Shown here in pieces: positions 32,118-43,829 of a stretch of 64,000 nucleotides of DNA (positions are counted from its first letter, which is position 1; every line of letters starts with the position of its first letter). The stretch is from assembly GCF_963082655.1 (NCBI RefSeq), contig NC_081552.1:66660465-66724464 (forward strand), given 5' to 3'. Below the pieces are notes generated by a model. The model was not told the origin of the DNA and did no database searches. It saw only the letters and a program-made list of their open reading frames with translations. A program made the translations under genes and the position numbers. The DNA comes from Stomoxys calcitrans. Taxonomy: Eukaryota > Arthropoda > Insecta > Diptera > Muscidae.

Positions 32118-32640
32118 CATGGCAGCCGGTTGTACGTACCGCATTGGCCCGATTGAGTCTTTCATTGATCCGATGGAATCTTTCAGTGTACAACACACTG
32201 CCTCATCAACAACAACAACCGTGCACGAAGGTACGAGTGCCATCCGTGGCGCTAAGTCGCGCAAAGCGCTGGTTCCAGACAGAATCTCTACACTGATGCT
32301 GATGAATCCGGATCTAGCTGGAGTCGATTGCCTTATAACTGTTCTCATCCTATCTGAACACTATTATAGTACCCGATGTTTGGAAGTTTGATCCAGCTAC
32401 TGAAACCTGAAAAGGACAAGAGCAATGGGGAGTCGCACAGACTGATATTCCTTCTCTAATCAGTAGCCAAGATGCATAAGGGACTAATCCTCCCACTCCT
32501 CTCGTTGGACAATTTCCTTTCGCCGAACAGCAGTATGCATTTTGAAGGCTGTCCTATGCAACTGATTTACATCACCGTATACAAAAGTACACTTGTTGCG
32601 CTGACAAAGATACCTTGGATTAACCATCTTGGTCTTTTGG
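32118..32640 (+). pseudogene. Second LINE family: reverse transcriptase N-terminal fragment (Jockey/CR1-like)
   Basis: One open stretch reads 'EGTSAIRGAKSRKALVPDRI', 'STLMLMNPDLAGVDCL' and 'VLILSEHYY', the segment just before the reverse transcriptase fingers in Jockey- and CR1-type LINEs (normally 'S.A.GPDGIS'). Shifted frames continue as recognisable but decayed equivalents of the 'P..WK', 'KPGKD', 'YRPIS', 'LEGLILPLL' and 'QHGFR' motifs up to about 32560. No catalytic YxDD, endonuclease or RNase H is present. It has no close relationship to the L1-L3 copies. It is old and dead. Confidence 0.55.
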
Positions 32641-32949
32641 TTATTGTGGCTGGATAAATTGCTACGACCACTGATGTGAGGCTAAGGAAGCTTTCTATTT
32701 GGTCATGTGTCGGCTATGGATACTTTGTTATCATTGAAGATATCTGTATCCGTTTAACAATTGGCAGACTAATTTGCACTATTTTCTTCTAATCCCACTG
32801 TGCGTCACTTGTTAGACCAGCTTGCTAGACCCTTTCAATCCCATGACAGCAACACAGCCTTGGGAACAATGTTGGTTTCATCGTAGCTCTCCCATAAGGG
32901 TGATTCCATTTTTGTTGTCTGGAAGGATACAATGCATAGCGGATTTAAA
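32641..32949. other. Unassigned sequence
   Basis: No repeat family, coding motif or RNA gene is recognised between the LINE fragment and module J copy 3. Confidence 0.4.
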
Positions 32950-33200
32950 AAGGTGGTCTCATGCGAACAACTGTTAACAGCCGGCCTGGTTTGACGGTAT
33001 TAAGATGTCATATTTTTGTTTGCATTCTCTTTCTTGTTATCTTCTTTCTCGCATATTCTCTGCTCATGTACGCACACGTATACACACATGCACACATATT
33101 TCTTTGAGTGTGTCTGCAAAACGTCGATCAGCTTGATGACAAGATAGCGAATTGCCACGTATGATTTGTGGTTGTTGAACAAATGAGACCACCATTAAAT
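32950..33200 (-). repeat. Module J copy 3 (reverse), about 250 bp
   Basis: Read on minus it runs AATGGTGGTCTCATTTGTTC ... TTCGCATGAGACCACCTTTT. The ends form an inverted repeat GGTGGTCTCAT / ATGAGACCACC. The middle contains a CACATATGTGTGC-type CA-rich run, and the 3' third has 'TAATACCGTCAAACCAGGCC'. Confidence 0.55.
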
Positions 33201-33487
33201 GATTCGCCATTTATACAATGTTTAAATTTTTCAAGTTTTTCCAAATAATTCCGCAAATTTTGCACTTACCTTCTAATGTAGAACAACAAACTTGAAGTAA
33301 AATTACAACTTCATTTGTCGAGTTTTCTGTATCTGAACACTAGCTGCTTCCATGAATCTTCAACTGTTAAAATTTGCCCTCTCTCGCGCACTTGTCTGCT
33401 GGCAAATAAAGTACGGAAACGACTTCCTGTAAAAATTTGTGCAAATTTGCACAAATTTTTGAGTTCCCGAACACAGCTAATGATTGT
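33201..33487. other. Unassigned sequence
   Basis: Includes a short tandem CAAATTTGCACAAATTT near 33440-33460. No gene is seen. Confidence 0.4.
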
Positions 33488-33589
33488 ATGCTGACATTTT
33501 AATACCGTCAATCTGGCCGTCTGTTTTCAGCTGTTCGCGTGAGCCCACCTTCATAAATCTACCTTTTTGTCCTCCCAACTTCATAAAAA

Positions 33590-33681
33590 TCGATCGAAAA
33601 TCCAAAATTTTGAAGGAAAAGATGTCCGATAAAAATCGGATCCAACTATTACCGTATATGGCTATAATTTGCATCATGTCT
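33590..33681 (+). other. Possible small exon or 5' leader, duplicated at 42940-43030 (reverse)
   Basis: Downstream of module J, the sequence AAAATCGATCGAAAAT and then AATTTTGAAGGAAAAGATG are shared with the reverse copy near 43030-43005. They lead into an ATG at 33622 and about 20 codons (MSDKNRIQLLPYMAIICIM...) that are hydrophobic from about residue 9. The frame is then cut by a HEL-A at 33682. The other copy (ATG at 43009, minus) reads MSGKNCIQLLPYIVVICIM before a stop. This could be the first exon of a membrane protein gene or the start of an unknown element's ORF. I do not recognise the protein. Confidence 0.3.
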
Positions 33682-35677
33682 TTTTATACCCTCCACCATA
33701 AGATGGGGGGTATACTAATTTCGTCATTCTGATTTTAACTACTCGAAATATTCGTCTGAGACCCCATAAAGTATATATATTCTTGATCGTCGTGAAATTT
33801 TATGTCGATCTAGCCATGTCCGTCCGTCTGTCCGTCGAAAGCACGCTAACTTCCGAAGGAGTAAAGCTAGCCACTTGAAATTTTGCACAAATACTTCTTA
33901 TTAGTGTAGGTCGGTTGGTATTGTAAATGGGCCATATCGGTCCATGTTTTGATATAGCTGACATATAAACCGATCTTGGGTCTTGACTTCTTGAGCCTCT
34001 AGAGTGCGCAGTTCTTATCCGATTGGGATGAAATTTGGCACGAAGTGTTTTGTTATGATATCCAACAACTGTGCCAAGTATGGTTCAAATCGGTGTATAA
34101 CCTGATATAGCTGCCATATAAACCGATCTTGGGTCTTGAATTCTTGAGCCTCTAGAGAGCGCAATTCTTATCAGATTGGAATGAAATTTTGCACGACGTG
34201 TTTCGTTATTATATCCAACAACTGTGCCAAGTTTGGTTCAAATGGGTCCATAACCTGATATAGCTGCCACATAAACCGATCTGGGGTCTTGACTTCTTGA
34301 GCCTCTAGAGTGCGCAGTTCTTATCCGATTGGGATGAAATTTGGCACGAAGTGTTTTGTTATGATATCCAACAACTGTGCCAAGTATGGTTCAAATCGGT
34401 GTATAACCTGATATAGCTGCCAGATAAACCGATCTTAGGTCTTGACTTCTTGAGCCTCTAGAGTCCGCAATTCTTATCTGATTGGGATGAAATTTTGCAC
34501 GACGTGTTTCGTTATTATATCCAACAACTGTGCCAAGTTTGGTTCAAATCGGTCCATAACCTGATATAGCTGCCACATAAACCGATCTGGGGTCATGACT
34601 TCTTGAGCCTCTAGAGTGCGCAATTCTTATCTGATTGGGATGAAATTTTGCACTATGTGTTTTGTTACAATATCCAATAGCTGTGCCAAGTATGGTTCAA
34701 ATCGGTCCATAACCTTATATAGCTGTCATATAAACCGATCTTGGGTCTTGACTTCTTGAGCCTCTAGAGTGCGCAATTCTTATCCGATTGGGATGAAATT
34801 TTGCACTACGTGTTTTGTTACGATATCCAACAACTGTGCCAAGTATGGTTCAAATCGGTCCATAACCTGATACAGCTGCCATATAAACCGATCTTCGGTC
34901 TTGACTTCTTGAGCCTCTAGAGTGCGCAATTCTTATCCAATTAAAATGAAATTTTGCATGACGTGTTTTGTTATGATATCCAACAACTTTGCCAAGTATG
35001 GTTCAAATCGGTCCATAACCTGATACAGCTGCCATATAAACCGATCTTCGGTCTTGACTTCTTGAGCCTCTAGAGTGCGCAATTCTTATCCGAAATGAAA
35101 TTTTGATATCCAATAAATGTGCCATGTATGGTTCATATCGGTCCATAACCTGATATAGCTGCCATATAAACCGATCTTGGGTCTTGACTTCTTGAGCCTC
35201 TAGAGTGCGCAATTCTTATCCGATTGGAATGAAATTTTGCACGACGTGTTTTGTTATGATATTCAACAACTGTGCCAAGTATGGTTCAAATCGTTCTATA
35301 ACCTGATATAGCTGCCATATAAACCGATCTTGGGTCTTGACTTCTTGAGCCCTTTAGAGTGTGCAATTCTTGTCCGATTGGAATGAAATTTTGTACGACC
35401 GATTCCCTCATGACCATCAACATACGTATTTATTATGGTCTGAATCGGTCTATAGCCCGATACAGCTCCCATATAAATCGATCTCTCTATTTTACTTCTT
35501 GAGCCCCCAAAGGGCGCAATTCTTATTCAAATTGGCTGACATTTTACACAGGTCTCCAACATGTAATAATATAATAATGGCAGAACAAATCTTATCTTAT
35601 ATCCTTTTTTGCCTAAGATCCATGTTGGAGGGTATGTAAGATTCGGCCCGGCCGAACTTAGCACGCTTTTACATGTT
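33682..35677 (+). mobile_element. HEL-A element, complete and long (2.0 kb)
   Basis: Intact 5' TTTTATACCCTCCACCATAA and a short GTCCGTCCGTCTGTCCGTC. About nine units follow, with an alternating higher-order pattern: 'GTGCGCAGTTCTTATCCG' units alternate with 'GAGCGCAATTCTTATCAG' units. The 3' hairpin and CTTTTACATGTT are present. It closely matches 60303-62497. Confidence 0.85.
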
Positions 35678-35753
35678 TTAACTCATTTCCTTACTTAAGG
35701 TGGGTATGAAGTTCCTTTCATTGTAAGCTATTCAGATTTTCATACCCTCCACC

Positions 35754-37915
35754 CTCAATTTGGCTCAGATCGGTCCAGATTTGGATATAGCTGCCATATA
35801 AACCGATCCTCCGATTTAGGGTCCAAGGCCCATAAAAGGCGCATTTATTGTCCGATATTGCCGAAATTTGGGTCTGTGAGTTATGTTAGGCTCTTCGACA
35901 TTTTTCTGCAATATCGCACAGATCGGACTAGATTTGGATATAGCTGCCATATAGAATAGAATGATCTCTCGGTTTTAGGTTTTACGGCCATACAAGGCGC
36001 ATTTATTGTGCGATGTTGCCGAAATTTGGAACAGTGAGTTGTGTTAAGTCCTTCGACATCCTTCTTTAATATAGCTCAGATCGGTCCAGATTTGGATATA
36101 GCTGCCATATAGACCGATATCTCGATTTAAAGTCTTGGGCCCATAAAAAAGCATTTATTATCCGATATCACTGAAATTTGAAACAGTGACTTGTATAAGG
36201 CTTTTCGACATATATGTTGTATATGGTTCAGATCGGTTTATTTTTATACCCTCCACCATAAGATGGGGGGTATACTAATTTCGTCATTCTGTTTGTAACT
36301 ACTCGAAATATTCGTCTGAGACCCCATAAAGTATATATATTCTTGATCGTCGCGACATTTTATGTCGATCTAGCCATGTCCGTCCGTCTGTCTGTCGAAA
36401 GCACGCTAACTTCCGAAGGAGTAAAGCTAGCCGCTTAAAATTTTGCACAAATATTTCTTATTAGTGTAGGTCGGTTGGTATTGTAAATGGGCCATATCGG
36501 TCCATGTTTTGATATAGCTGCCATATAAACCGAATTTGGGTCTTGACTTCTTGAGCCTCTAGCGTGCGCAATTTTTATCCGATCAGAATGAAATTTTGCA
36601 CGACGTGTTTTGTAATGACATCCAACAACTGTGCCAAGTATGGTTCAAATCGGTCCATAACCGGATATAGCTGCCATATAAACCGATCTTGGGTCTTGAC
36701 TTCTTGAGCCTCTAGAGTGCGCAATTCTTATCCGATTGGAATGAAATTTTGCACGACGTGTTTTGTTACGATATCCAACAACTGTGCCAAGTATGGTTCA
36801 TATCGGTTAATAACCTGATATAGCTGCCATATAAACCGATCTTGGGTCTTGATTTCTTAAGCCTCTAGAGGGCGCAATTCTTATCCGATTGGAATGGAAT
36901 TTCGCACGACGTGTTTTGTTATGATACCGAACAACAGTGCCAAGTATGGTTTAAATCGGTTAATAACCTGATATAGCTGCCATATAAACCGATCTTGGGT
37001 CTTGACTTCTTGAGCCTCTAGAGGGCACAATTCTTATCCGATTTGAATGAGTTTTAGCACGAAGTATTTCGTCGTGATATCCAACAACTGTGCCAAGTAT
37101 GGTTCAAATCGGTCCATAACCTTATATAGCTGTCATATAAACAGATCTGGGGATTTGACTTCTTGAGCTTCTAGAGCGCGCAATTTCTATCCACTTTGGC
37201 TGAAATTTTGCATGATGTATTTTATTTTTACTTTCAACAACTGTGTCAAATAAGGTTCAAATCGGTTCATAACCTGATATAGCTGCCATATAAACCGATC
37301 TGGGATCTTGACTTCTTGACCCCTAGAGGTCGCAATTATTATCCGATTTGCCTGAAATTTTGTACGACGGATTCTCTCATGTTTATTATGTTCTGAATCG
37401 GTATATAGCCCGATACAGATCCCATATTAATCGTTCTCTCTATTTTACTTCGTGAGCCCCAATGGGCGCAATTCTTACACGAATTGGCTGAAATTTTACA
37501 CAGGTCTCCAACATATAATTTAATTGTGGTCCAAACCGGACCATATCTTGATATCGTTTTAATAGCAGAGCAACTCTTTTCTTATATCCTTTTTTGACTA
37601 AGAAGAGATGCCGGGAAAAGAACTCAACAAATGCGATCCATGGTGGAGGGTATATAAGACTCGGCCCGGCCGAACTTAGCACGCTTTTACTTGTTATATA
37701 TAGCCACTAAAAGACCAATATTTTGTTGTATACAGTTGAACAATGACTTGTACTTTTTAGTATGTGGTCCAAATCGGAGCATATTTCGTTATAACTGCTA
37801 TGGGACATAAGGTATGCAATTTTCAGCGGGTTTTGATGAAAGGTGATTTACATATATACCCGAGGTGTTGGGTATTCAAAGTTCGGCCCGGCCGAAATTA
37901 ACGCCTCTTTTCTCG
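35754..37915 (+). mobile_element. HEL-C copy split by HEL-A (35754-36241 and 37696-37915)
   Basis: The left segment starts inside a HEL-C unit, directly after a stray TTTTCATACCCTCCACC. The right segment has GACATAAGGTATGCAATTTT, GAGGTGTTGGGTATTC and GTTCGGCCCGGCCGAAATTA. The HEL-A is at the same HEL-C position as in C1. Confidence 0.7.
36242..37695 (+). mobile_element. HEL-A element, complete (1.45 kb), nested in HEL-C
   Basis: It has 5' TTTTATACCCTCCACCATAA, a short GTCCGTCCGTCTGTCTGTCG, and units including the 'GAGTTTTAGCACGAAGTATT' variant. The 3' hairpin and CTTTTACTTGTT are intact. It is a sister of 28779-30386, in the same nested context. Confidence 0.85.
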
Positions 37916-37940
37916 TTTTTATTTCGGACAGAAAAGCATA

Positions 37941-39266
37941 ATAAAACAAGTAAAAAGCGTTAAGTTCGGCCGAGCCGAACTTTGGATACCCACCACCTCG
38001 GGTATATATGTAAACCACCTTTCATCAAAATCCGGTGAAAAATGCATGCCTTATGTCCCATAGCAGTTATATCGAAATATGATCCGATTCGGACCAATTA
38101 CTTATAAGTACAAGTCACTGTTCAATAGTGTATAACAAAACAAAATATAACAAAAAAAAACAGGTAAAGGCGTGCTAAGTTGGGCGGACCGAATCTTATA
38201 TACCCCCCACCATGGATCGCATTTGTCGAGTTCTTTTCCCCGCATCTCTTCTTAGGCAAAACAGGATGTAAGAAAAGATTTGCTCTGCTATTGGGCGATA
38301 TCAAGATATGGTCCGCTTTGGGCCACAATTAAATTATATGTTGGAGACCTGTGTAAAATGTCAGCCAATTCGAATAAGATATGCGCCCTTTGGGGGCTCA
38401 AGAGGTAAAATAGAGAGATCGATTTATATGGGAGCTGTATCGGGCTATAGACCGATTCCGACCATAATAAACATGAGAGAATCCGTCGTACAAAATTTCA
38501 GGCAAATCGGATAATAATTGCGACCTCTACAGGCAATTATGACAGCTATATCAGGTTATGGACCGATTTGAACCATACTTAGCACAGTTGTTGGAGATCA
38601 TAACAAAACACGTCGTGCAAAATTTCAATCCAATCGGGTCAGATTTGCGCACTCTAGAGGCTCAAGAAGTCAAGACCCAAGATCGGTTTATACTACAGCT
38701 ATATCAGTTTATGGACCGATTTGAACCATACTTGGCACATTTGTTGGATATCATAACAAAACACTACGTGCAAATTTGATTCCAATCGGATAAGAATTGC
38801 GGACTCTAGAGGCTCAAGAATTCAAGACCCAAGATCGGTTTATATGGCAGCTATATCAAAACATGGACCGATATGGCCCATTTACAATACCAGCCGACCA
38901 ACGCTAATAAGAAGTATTTGTTTCAAGCGGCTAGCTTTACTCCTTCGAAAGTTAGCGTGCTTTCGACAGACAGACGGACGGACATGGCTAGATCGACGTA
39001 AAATGTCACGATGATCAAGAACATAAATGCTTTATGGGGTCTCAGACGAATAATTCGATTAGTTACAATCAGAATGACGAAATTAGTATACCCCCTTTCC
39101 TATGGTGGAGGGTATAAAAATACGGACGAACATCTCCAGATCGTCTTAGATTTTTACACTGATCAAGAATATATATATTTTAAAAGTCGGAAATGGATAT
39201 TTCGATGTGTTGCAAACGGAATGACAATATGAATATACGCCCATCCTTCGGTGAAGGGTATAAAAA
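37941..39266 (-). mobile_element. HEL-C copy split by HEL-A, reverse (37941-38158 and 39120-39266)
   Basis: On plus: AAACAAGTAAAAAGCGTTAA, TTCGGCCGAGCCGAA, GGATACCCACCACCTCGGG. After the HEL-A comes the HEL-C 5' end read backwards (ATCTCCAGATCGTCTTAGAT, CCATCCTTCGGTGAAGGGTA). The HEL-C interior is missing. Confidence 0.65.
38159..39119 (-). mobile_element. HEL-A element (0.96 kb) nested in HEL-C
   Basis: On plus: ACAGGTAAAGGCGTGCTAAG, a damaged hairpin (TTGGGCGGACCGAA), the 3' segment, about three units, and a short GACAGACAGACGGACGGAC. It ends TGGTGGAGGGTATAAAA. Confidence 0.75.
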
Positions 39267-39653
39267 TATTTAAAAATGTTGTGTCGCAAAACGCATTGAT
39301 CAGGCACAACAAATTTTATTGAAATTTTGGCTTTAGAAAAAATTTTAATAATATATTAGTGCCCGGGCTGTTTAGAATCTTACGCTGAATTATTACAAAT
39401 GTGTCTTTAGGAACAACTGTGATGAAGTTTTGTCTTTAAAAATGTTACGCTGGAATGTTGTCTTTAGAAAAGTTTCATTAAAATTTGTTTAGAAAAAAAA
39501 TCATTTCAATTTGCTTAGAAATTTTTAGATGGTCCTGGTCTGATCGAAATGTTCTCTCTGTGAAATATTATAAGTATGAAATGTTGTCGTATTAAAAAGT
39601 TTTACTAAAATTTTGTGTTTAGAATATATTTAATAAATTTTGTTTTTATACCC
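39267..39653. other. AT-rich degenerate low-complexity block
   Basis: It is built of loose copies of 'AAAATTTTGTCTTTAGAAAA'-like text, as at 45617-46011 and 50350-50686. No gene is seen. Confidence 0.5.
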
Positions 39654-41807
39654 TCCACCATAAGATGGGGGGTATACTAATTTCGTCATTCTGATTGTAA
39701 CTACTCGAAATATTCGTCTGAGACCCCATAAAGTATATATATTCTTGATCGTCGTGAAATTTTATGTCGATCTAGCCATGTCCGTCCGTCCGTCTGACTT
39801 CTTAAGCTTTTAGAGGGCGCAATTCCTATCCGATTTGGCTGAAATTTCGGAAGACGTTTTTTATTGTTACTTTCAACAACTATGTCAAATAAAGTACAAG
39901 TCGGTTCACAACCTGATTTAGATGCCATATGAACCGATCTCGGATCCTGACTTCTTGAGCCTCTAAAGGTCGCAATTATTATCCGATTTGCCTGAAATTT
40001 TGTACGACGGATTCTCTCATGACCATCACATACGTGTTTATTATGGTCTGAATCGGTCTATAGCCCGATTTTTATACCCTCCACCATAAGATGGGGGGTA
40101 TACTAATTTCGTCATTCTGTTTGTAACTACTCGAAATATTCGTCTGAGACCCCATAAAGTATATATATTCTTGATCGTCGTGACATTTTATGTCGATCTA
40201 GCCATGTCCGTCCGTCTGTCCGTCCGTCCGTCCGTCCGTCCGTCCGTCCGTCCGTCCGTCCGTCCGTCCGTCTGTCTGTCGAAAGCACGCTAACTTCCGA
40301 AGGAGTAAAGCTAGCCGCTTGAAATTTTGCACAAATACTTCTTATTAGTGTAGGTCGGTTGGTATTGTAAATGGGCCATATCGGTCCATGTTTTGATATA
40401 GCTGCCATATAAACCGATCTTGGGTCTTGACTTCTTGAGCCTCTAGAGTGCGCATTTCTTATCCGATTGGGATGAAATTTTGCACGACGTGTTTCGTTGT
40501 GATATCTAACAACTGTGCCAAGTATGGTTCAAATCGGTCCATAACCTGATATAGCTGCCATATAAACCGATCTTGGGTCTTGACTTCTTGAGCCTCCAGC
40601 GTGCGCAATTCTTATCCGATCACAATGAAATTTTGCACAACTTGTTTTGTTATGATATCCAACAACTGTGCCAAGTATGGTTGAAGTCGGTCCATAACCT
40701 GATATAGCTGCCATATAAACCGATCTGGGGTCTTGACTTCTTGAGCCTCTAGAGTGCGCAATTCTTATCCGATTGGGATGAAATTTTGCACGACGTGTTT
40801 TGTTATTATATCCAACAACTGTGCCAAGTATGGTTCAAATCGGTCCATAACCTGATATAGCTGCCATATACACCGATCTTGGGTCTTGACTTCTTGAGCC
40901 TCTAGAGTGCGCAATTCTCATCCGATTGAAATGAAATTTTGCACGACGTTTTTCGTTATGATATCTAACAACTGTGCTAAGTATGGTTGAAATCGGTCTA
41001 TAACCTGATATAGCTGTCATATAAACAGATCTGGGGATTTGACTTCTTGAGCTTCTAGAGGCCGCAACTCCTATCCGATTTGGCTGAAATTTTGAATGAC
41101 GTATTTTATTTTTACTTTCAACAACTGTGTCAAATAAGGTTCAAATCGGTTCATAACCTGATATAGCTGCCATATAAACCTATTTGGGATCTTGACTTCT
41201 TGACCCCTAGAGGTCGCAATTATTATCCGATATGCCTGAAATTTTGTACGACGGATCCTCTCATGACCATCAACAAACGTGTTTATTATGGTCTGAATCG
41301 GTCTATAGCCCGATACAGATCCCATATAAATCGCTCTCTCTATTTAACTTCGTGAGCCCCAATGGGCGCAATTCTTATACGAATTGGCTGAAATTTTACA
41401 CAGGTCTCCAACATATAATTTAATTGTGGTCCGAACCGGACCATATCTTGATATCGTTTTAATAGCAGAGCAACTCTTTTCTTATATCCTTTTTTGCCTA
41501 AGAAGAGATGCCAGGAAAAGAACTCGACAAATGCGATCCATGGTGGAGGGTATATAAGATTCGGCCCGGCCGAACTTAGCACGCTTTTACTTGTTTTTCT
41601 TGAGATTTTACTTCTTGAGCCGCAAAGTGCGCAATTCCTATTCGAATTGGCTGACATTTTACACAGGTCTCCAACATATAATTTAATTGTGGTCCAAACC
41701 GGACCATATCTTGATAACGCTCTAATAGCAGAGCAAATCTTTTGTTATATAATTTTTTTGTCTAAAAAAAGATGCCGGGAAAAGAACTCGACAAATGCGA
41801 TCCATAT
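39654..41807 (+). mobile_element. Outer HEL-A split by a younger HEL-A (39654-40069 and 41596-41807)
   Basis: The left part goes from the 5' terminus to 'GGTCTATAGCCCGATT'. The right part resumes 'CTTGAGATTTTACTTCTTGA', then the ACAGGTCTCCAACATATAAT segment, up to 'AATGCGATCCAT'. There it breaks into family E, so the outer copy lacks its hairpin. Confidence 0.75.
40070..41595 (+). mobile_element. Inner HEL-A element, complete (1.53 kb)
   Basis: Intact termini. The GTCC array at about 40207-40280 is one of the longer ones. About six units follow, and the 3' hairpin and CTTTTACTTGTT are intact. It is inserted into the outer HEL-A. Confidence 0.85.
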
Positions 41808-42039
41808 TATTTTTAGGGTACTATATGAGTGCACACAAATTTCCGCTTAAATCGCACCACCCATATCCGAGATCTGGCGTTTCTGAAAATTAGGCTAAGG
41901 GGTCCGCCCCCCCTTAAGATATCAAAAAATTTAGTACAACCACGGGGTCATTATGCACCATCTGTGAAAATTACAAGAAAATCGGTTCAGCCGCTTCTGA
42001 GTCTATAAGGAACACACAAACAAACAAACACAAATTGAT
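41808..42039 (+). mobile_element. Family E 3' end
   Basis: 'TCCGCTTAAATCGCACCACC', 'GATCTGGCGTTTCTGAAAAT', 'AAAATCGGTTCAGCCGCTTC' and 'CACACAAACAAACAAACACA' are present. It ends AAATTGAT directly at a HEL-A 5' terminus, as at 5630. Confidence 0.6.
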
Positions 42040-42911
42040 TTTTATACCCTCCACCATAGGATGGGGGGTATACTAATTTCGTCATTCTGTTTGTAACTAC
42101 TCGAAATATTCATCTGAAACCCCATAAAGTATGTATATTCTTGATTGTCGCGACATTTTCTGTCGATCTAGCCATGTCCGTCCGTCTGTCCGTCCGTCTG
42201 TCTGTCGAAAGCACGCTAACTTCCGAAGGAGTAAAGCTAGCCGCTTGAAATTTTGCACAAACACTTCTTATTAGTGTAGGTCGGTTGGTATTGTAAATGG
42301 GCCATATCGGTCCATGTTTTGATATAGCTGCCATATAAACCGATCTTGGGTCTTGACTTCTTGAGCCTCTAGAGTGCGCAATTCTTATCCGATTAGAAGG
42401 AAATTTTGCTCCACGTGTTTTGTTATGATATCCAACAACTGTACCAAGTATGGTTCAATTCGGTTCATAACCTGGTATAGCTGTCATATAAATAGATCTG
42501 GGATCTTGACTTCTTGATCATCTAGAGGTCGTAATTATTATCCGATTTGCTTGAAATTTTGTACGACGGATCCTCTCATGACCATCAACATACGTGTTTA
42601 ATATGGTCGGAATCGGTGTATAGCCCGATACAGCTCCCATATAAATCGATCTCTCTATTTAACTTCTTGAGACCCCAAAGGGCGCAATTCTTATTCGAAT
42701 TGGCTTACATTTTACAAAAGTCTCCAACATATAATTTAATTGTGGTCCAAATCGGACTACATCTTGATATCGCTCTAATAGCAGAGCAAATCTCTTCTTA
42801 TATCCTGTTTTGCCTAAGAAGAGATGCCGGGAAAAGAACTCGACAAATGCTATCCATGGTGGAGGGTATATAAGATTCGGCCCGGCCGAACTTGGCACGC
42901 TCTTACTTGTT
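42040..42911 (+). mobile_element. HEL-A element, short complete (0.87 kb)
   Basis: 5' TTTTATACCCTCCACCATAG, GTCCGTCCGTCTGTCCGTCC, and only about two units. The 3' segment, hairpin and CTCTTACTTGTT are present. Confidence 0.8.
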
Positions 42912-42935
42912 ATATGTAAGATAAATTAGGGAAAC

Positions 42936-43305
42936 TTTAGGACTTATAAAGACATGATACAAATTACAACAATATACGGCAATAGTTGGATGCAATTTTT
43001 ACCGGACATCTTTTCCTTCAAAATTTACTATTTTCGATCGATTTTAAAATAGGGTGAATTAATGAAGGCGGTCTCACGTGAACAGCTGAAAAGAACCGGC
43101 CAGTTTGACGGTATTATAATGTCAGTTCTGTATTGACATTCTTGCACGCTCTCTTTGTTTGAGTTTCTCTTTCGCTCATTTACCTGGCACACGCACGCAA
43201 ACAAGGGCAAGTTTCTTTGGTTGTGTTGAGAAGAATGCCAATTTTGAAATAACATTTCGATGACGAGATGTGTTGCACCATATGACTTGTGGTTGTTAAA
43301 CACCT
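42936..43305 (-). repeat. Duplicated segment: module J copy 2 plus exon-like leader (reverse)
   Basis: On minus, 43305-43070 is module J (GGCGAAACAATTAAAGGTG ... GTTCACGTGAGACCGCCTTC, with the left inverted terminus deleted). It is followed at 43050-42936 by ATCGATCGAAAAT, GAAGGAAAAGATG and the short frame MSGKNCIQLL.... The order is the same as at 31633-33681, but without the inserted LINE fragment. Confidence 0.5.
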
Positions 43306-43539
43306 TTAATTGTTTCGCCACGGGAGGAGAAATAAGCCTCATTATTTAAGCAGATCGAAGATTGCTCATAAAAATTGGAAAAAAAACTATTTTTTTATTG
43401 TTCCTTAATTTTTGAATTTATTTGCGTAAAATTTTATGGAAATAAAAGTCATTTAAAACCAATTGACTGACACAAGCAATACCCTGTTGAAATTATAAAG
43501 CTAGTTTGAGATCTAATTAAAATGAGCGCAAAAGAACAA

Positions 43540-43825
43540 ATTCCATCAAAATACAGAAGCTGATTCGCCAAAACTATCGCTATAAAACTTCGGTATTAGT
43601 AAAGATAAGCACATTTTGAAGGCTTTGAATGTTTAGGATCGGCCTGAAAATAGTGTGTTGGCAAGCTGTACAAAATTCAGCTCTGACTTCAATCGCAATT
43701 TACCGCCGATGGGCCAATTCCTGCACCCACTAGCGACGATAATTTTCAAAAAAAAAGTTTGAGGTGTGTTTACCAAATTCACAGTAACAGAAATATTTTG
43801 GAAACTTTCGATTTTGAAAACCAAA
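43540..43825 (-). repeat. Unclassified repeat G, copy 4 (reverse)
   Basis: On plus: 'GCTGATTCGCCAAAACTATC', 'CACATTTTGAAGGCTTTGAA' and 'CCATCGGCGG'-like text. Here the end homologous to AGTATTTTGATG runs on into 'GAATTTGTTCTTTTG' rather than a HEL 5' end, giving an uninterrupted version. Confidence 0.5.
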
Positions 43826-43829
43826 TCTG

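Larger units (their letters stand above)
31633..33550 (+). repeat. Module J copy 1, split (31633-~31790 and ~33488-33550)
   Basis: It begins AAAGGTGGTCTCATTTGTTT and ends TTCGCGTGAGCCCACCTTCA, which are imperfect inverted termini. Body text 'AACAACCACAAATCATATGG' and 'AACACAACCAAAGAAACTTG' is shared with copy 2 (43070-43305) and partly with copy 3 (32950-33200). The split interval holds a LINE fragment and copy 3. It may be a TIR element or part of a duplicated segment. Confidence 0.5.
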
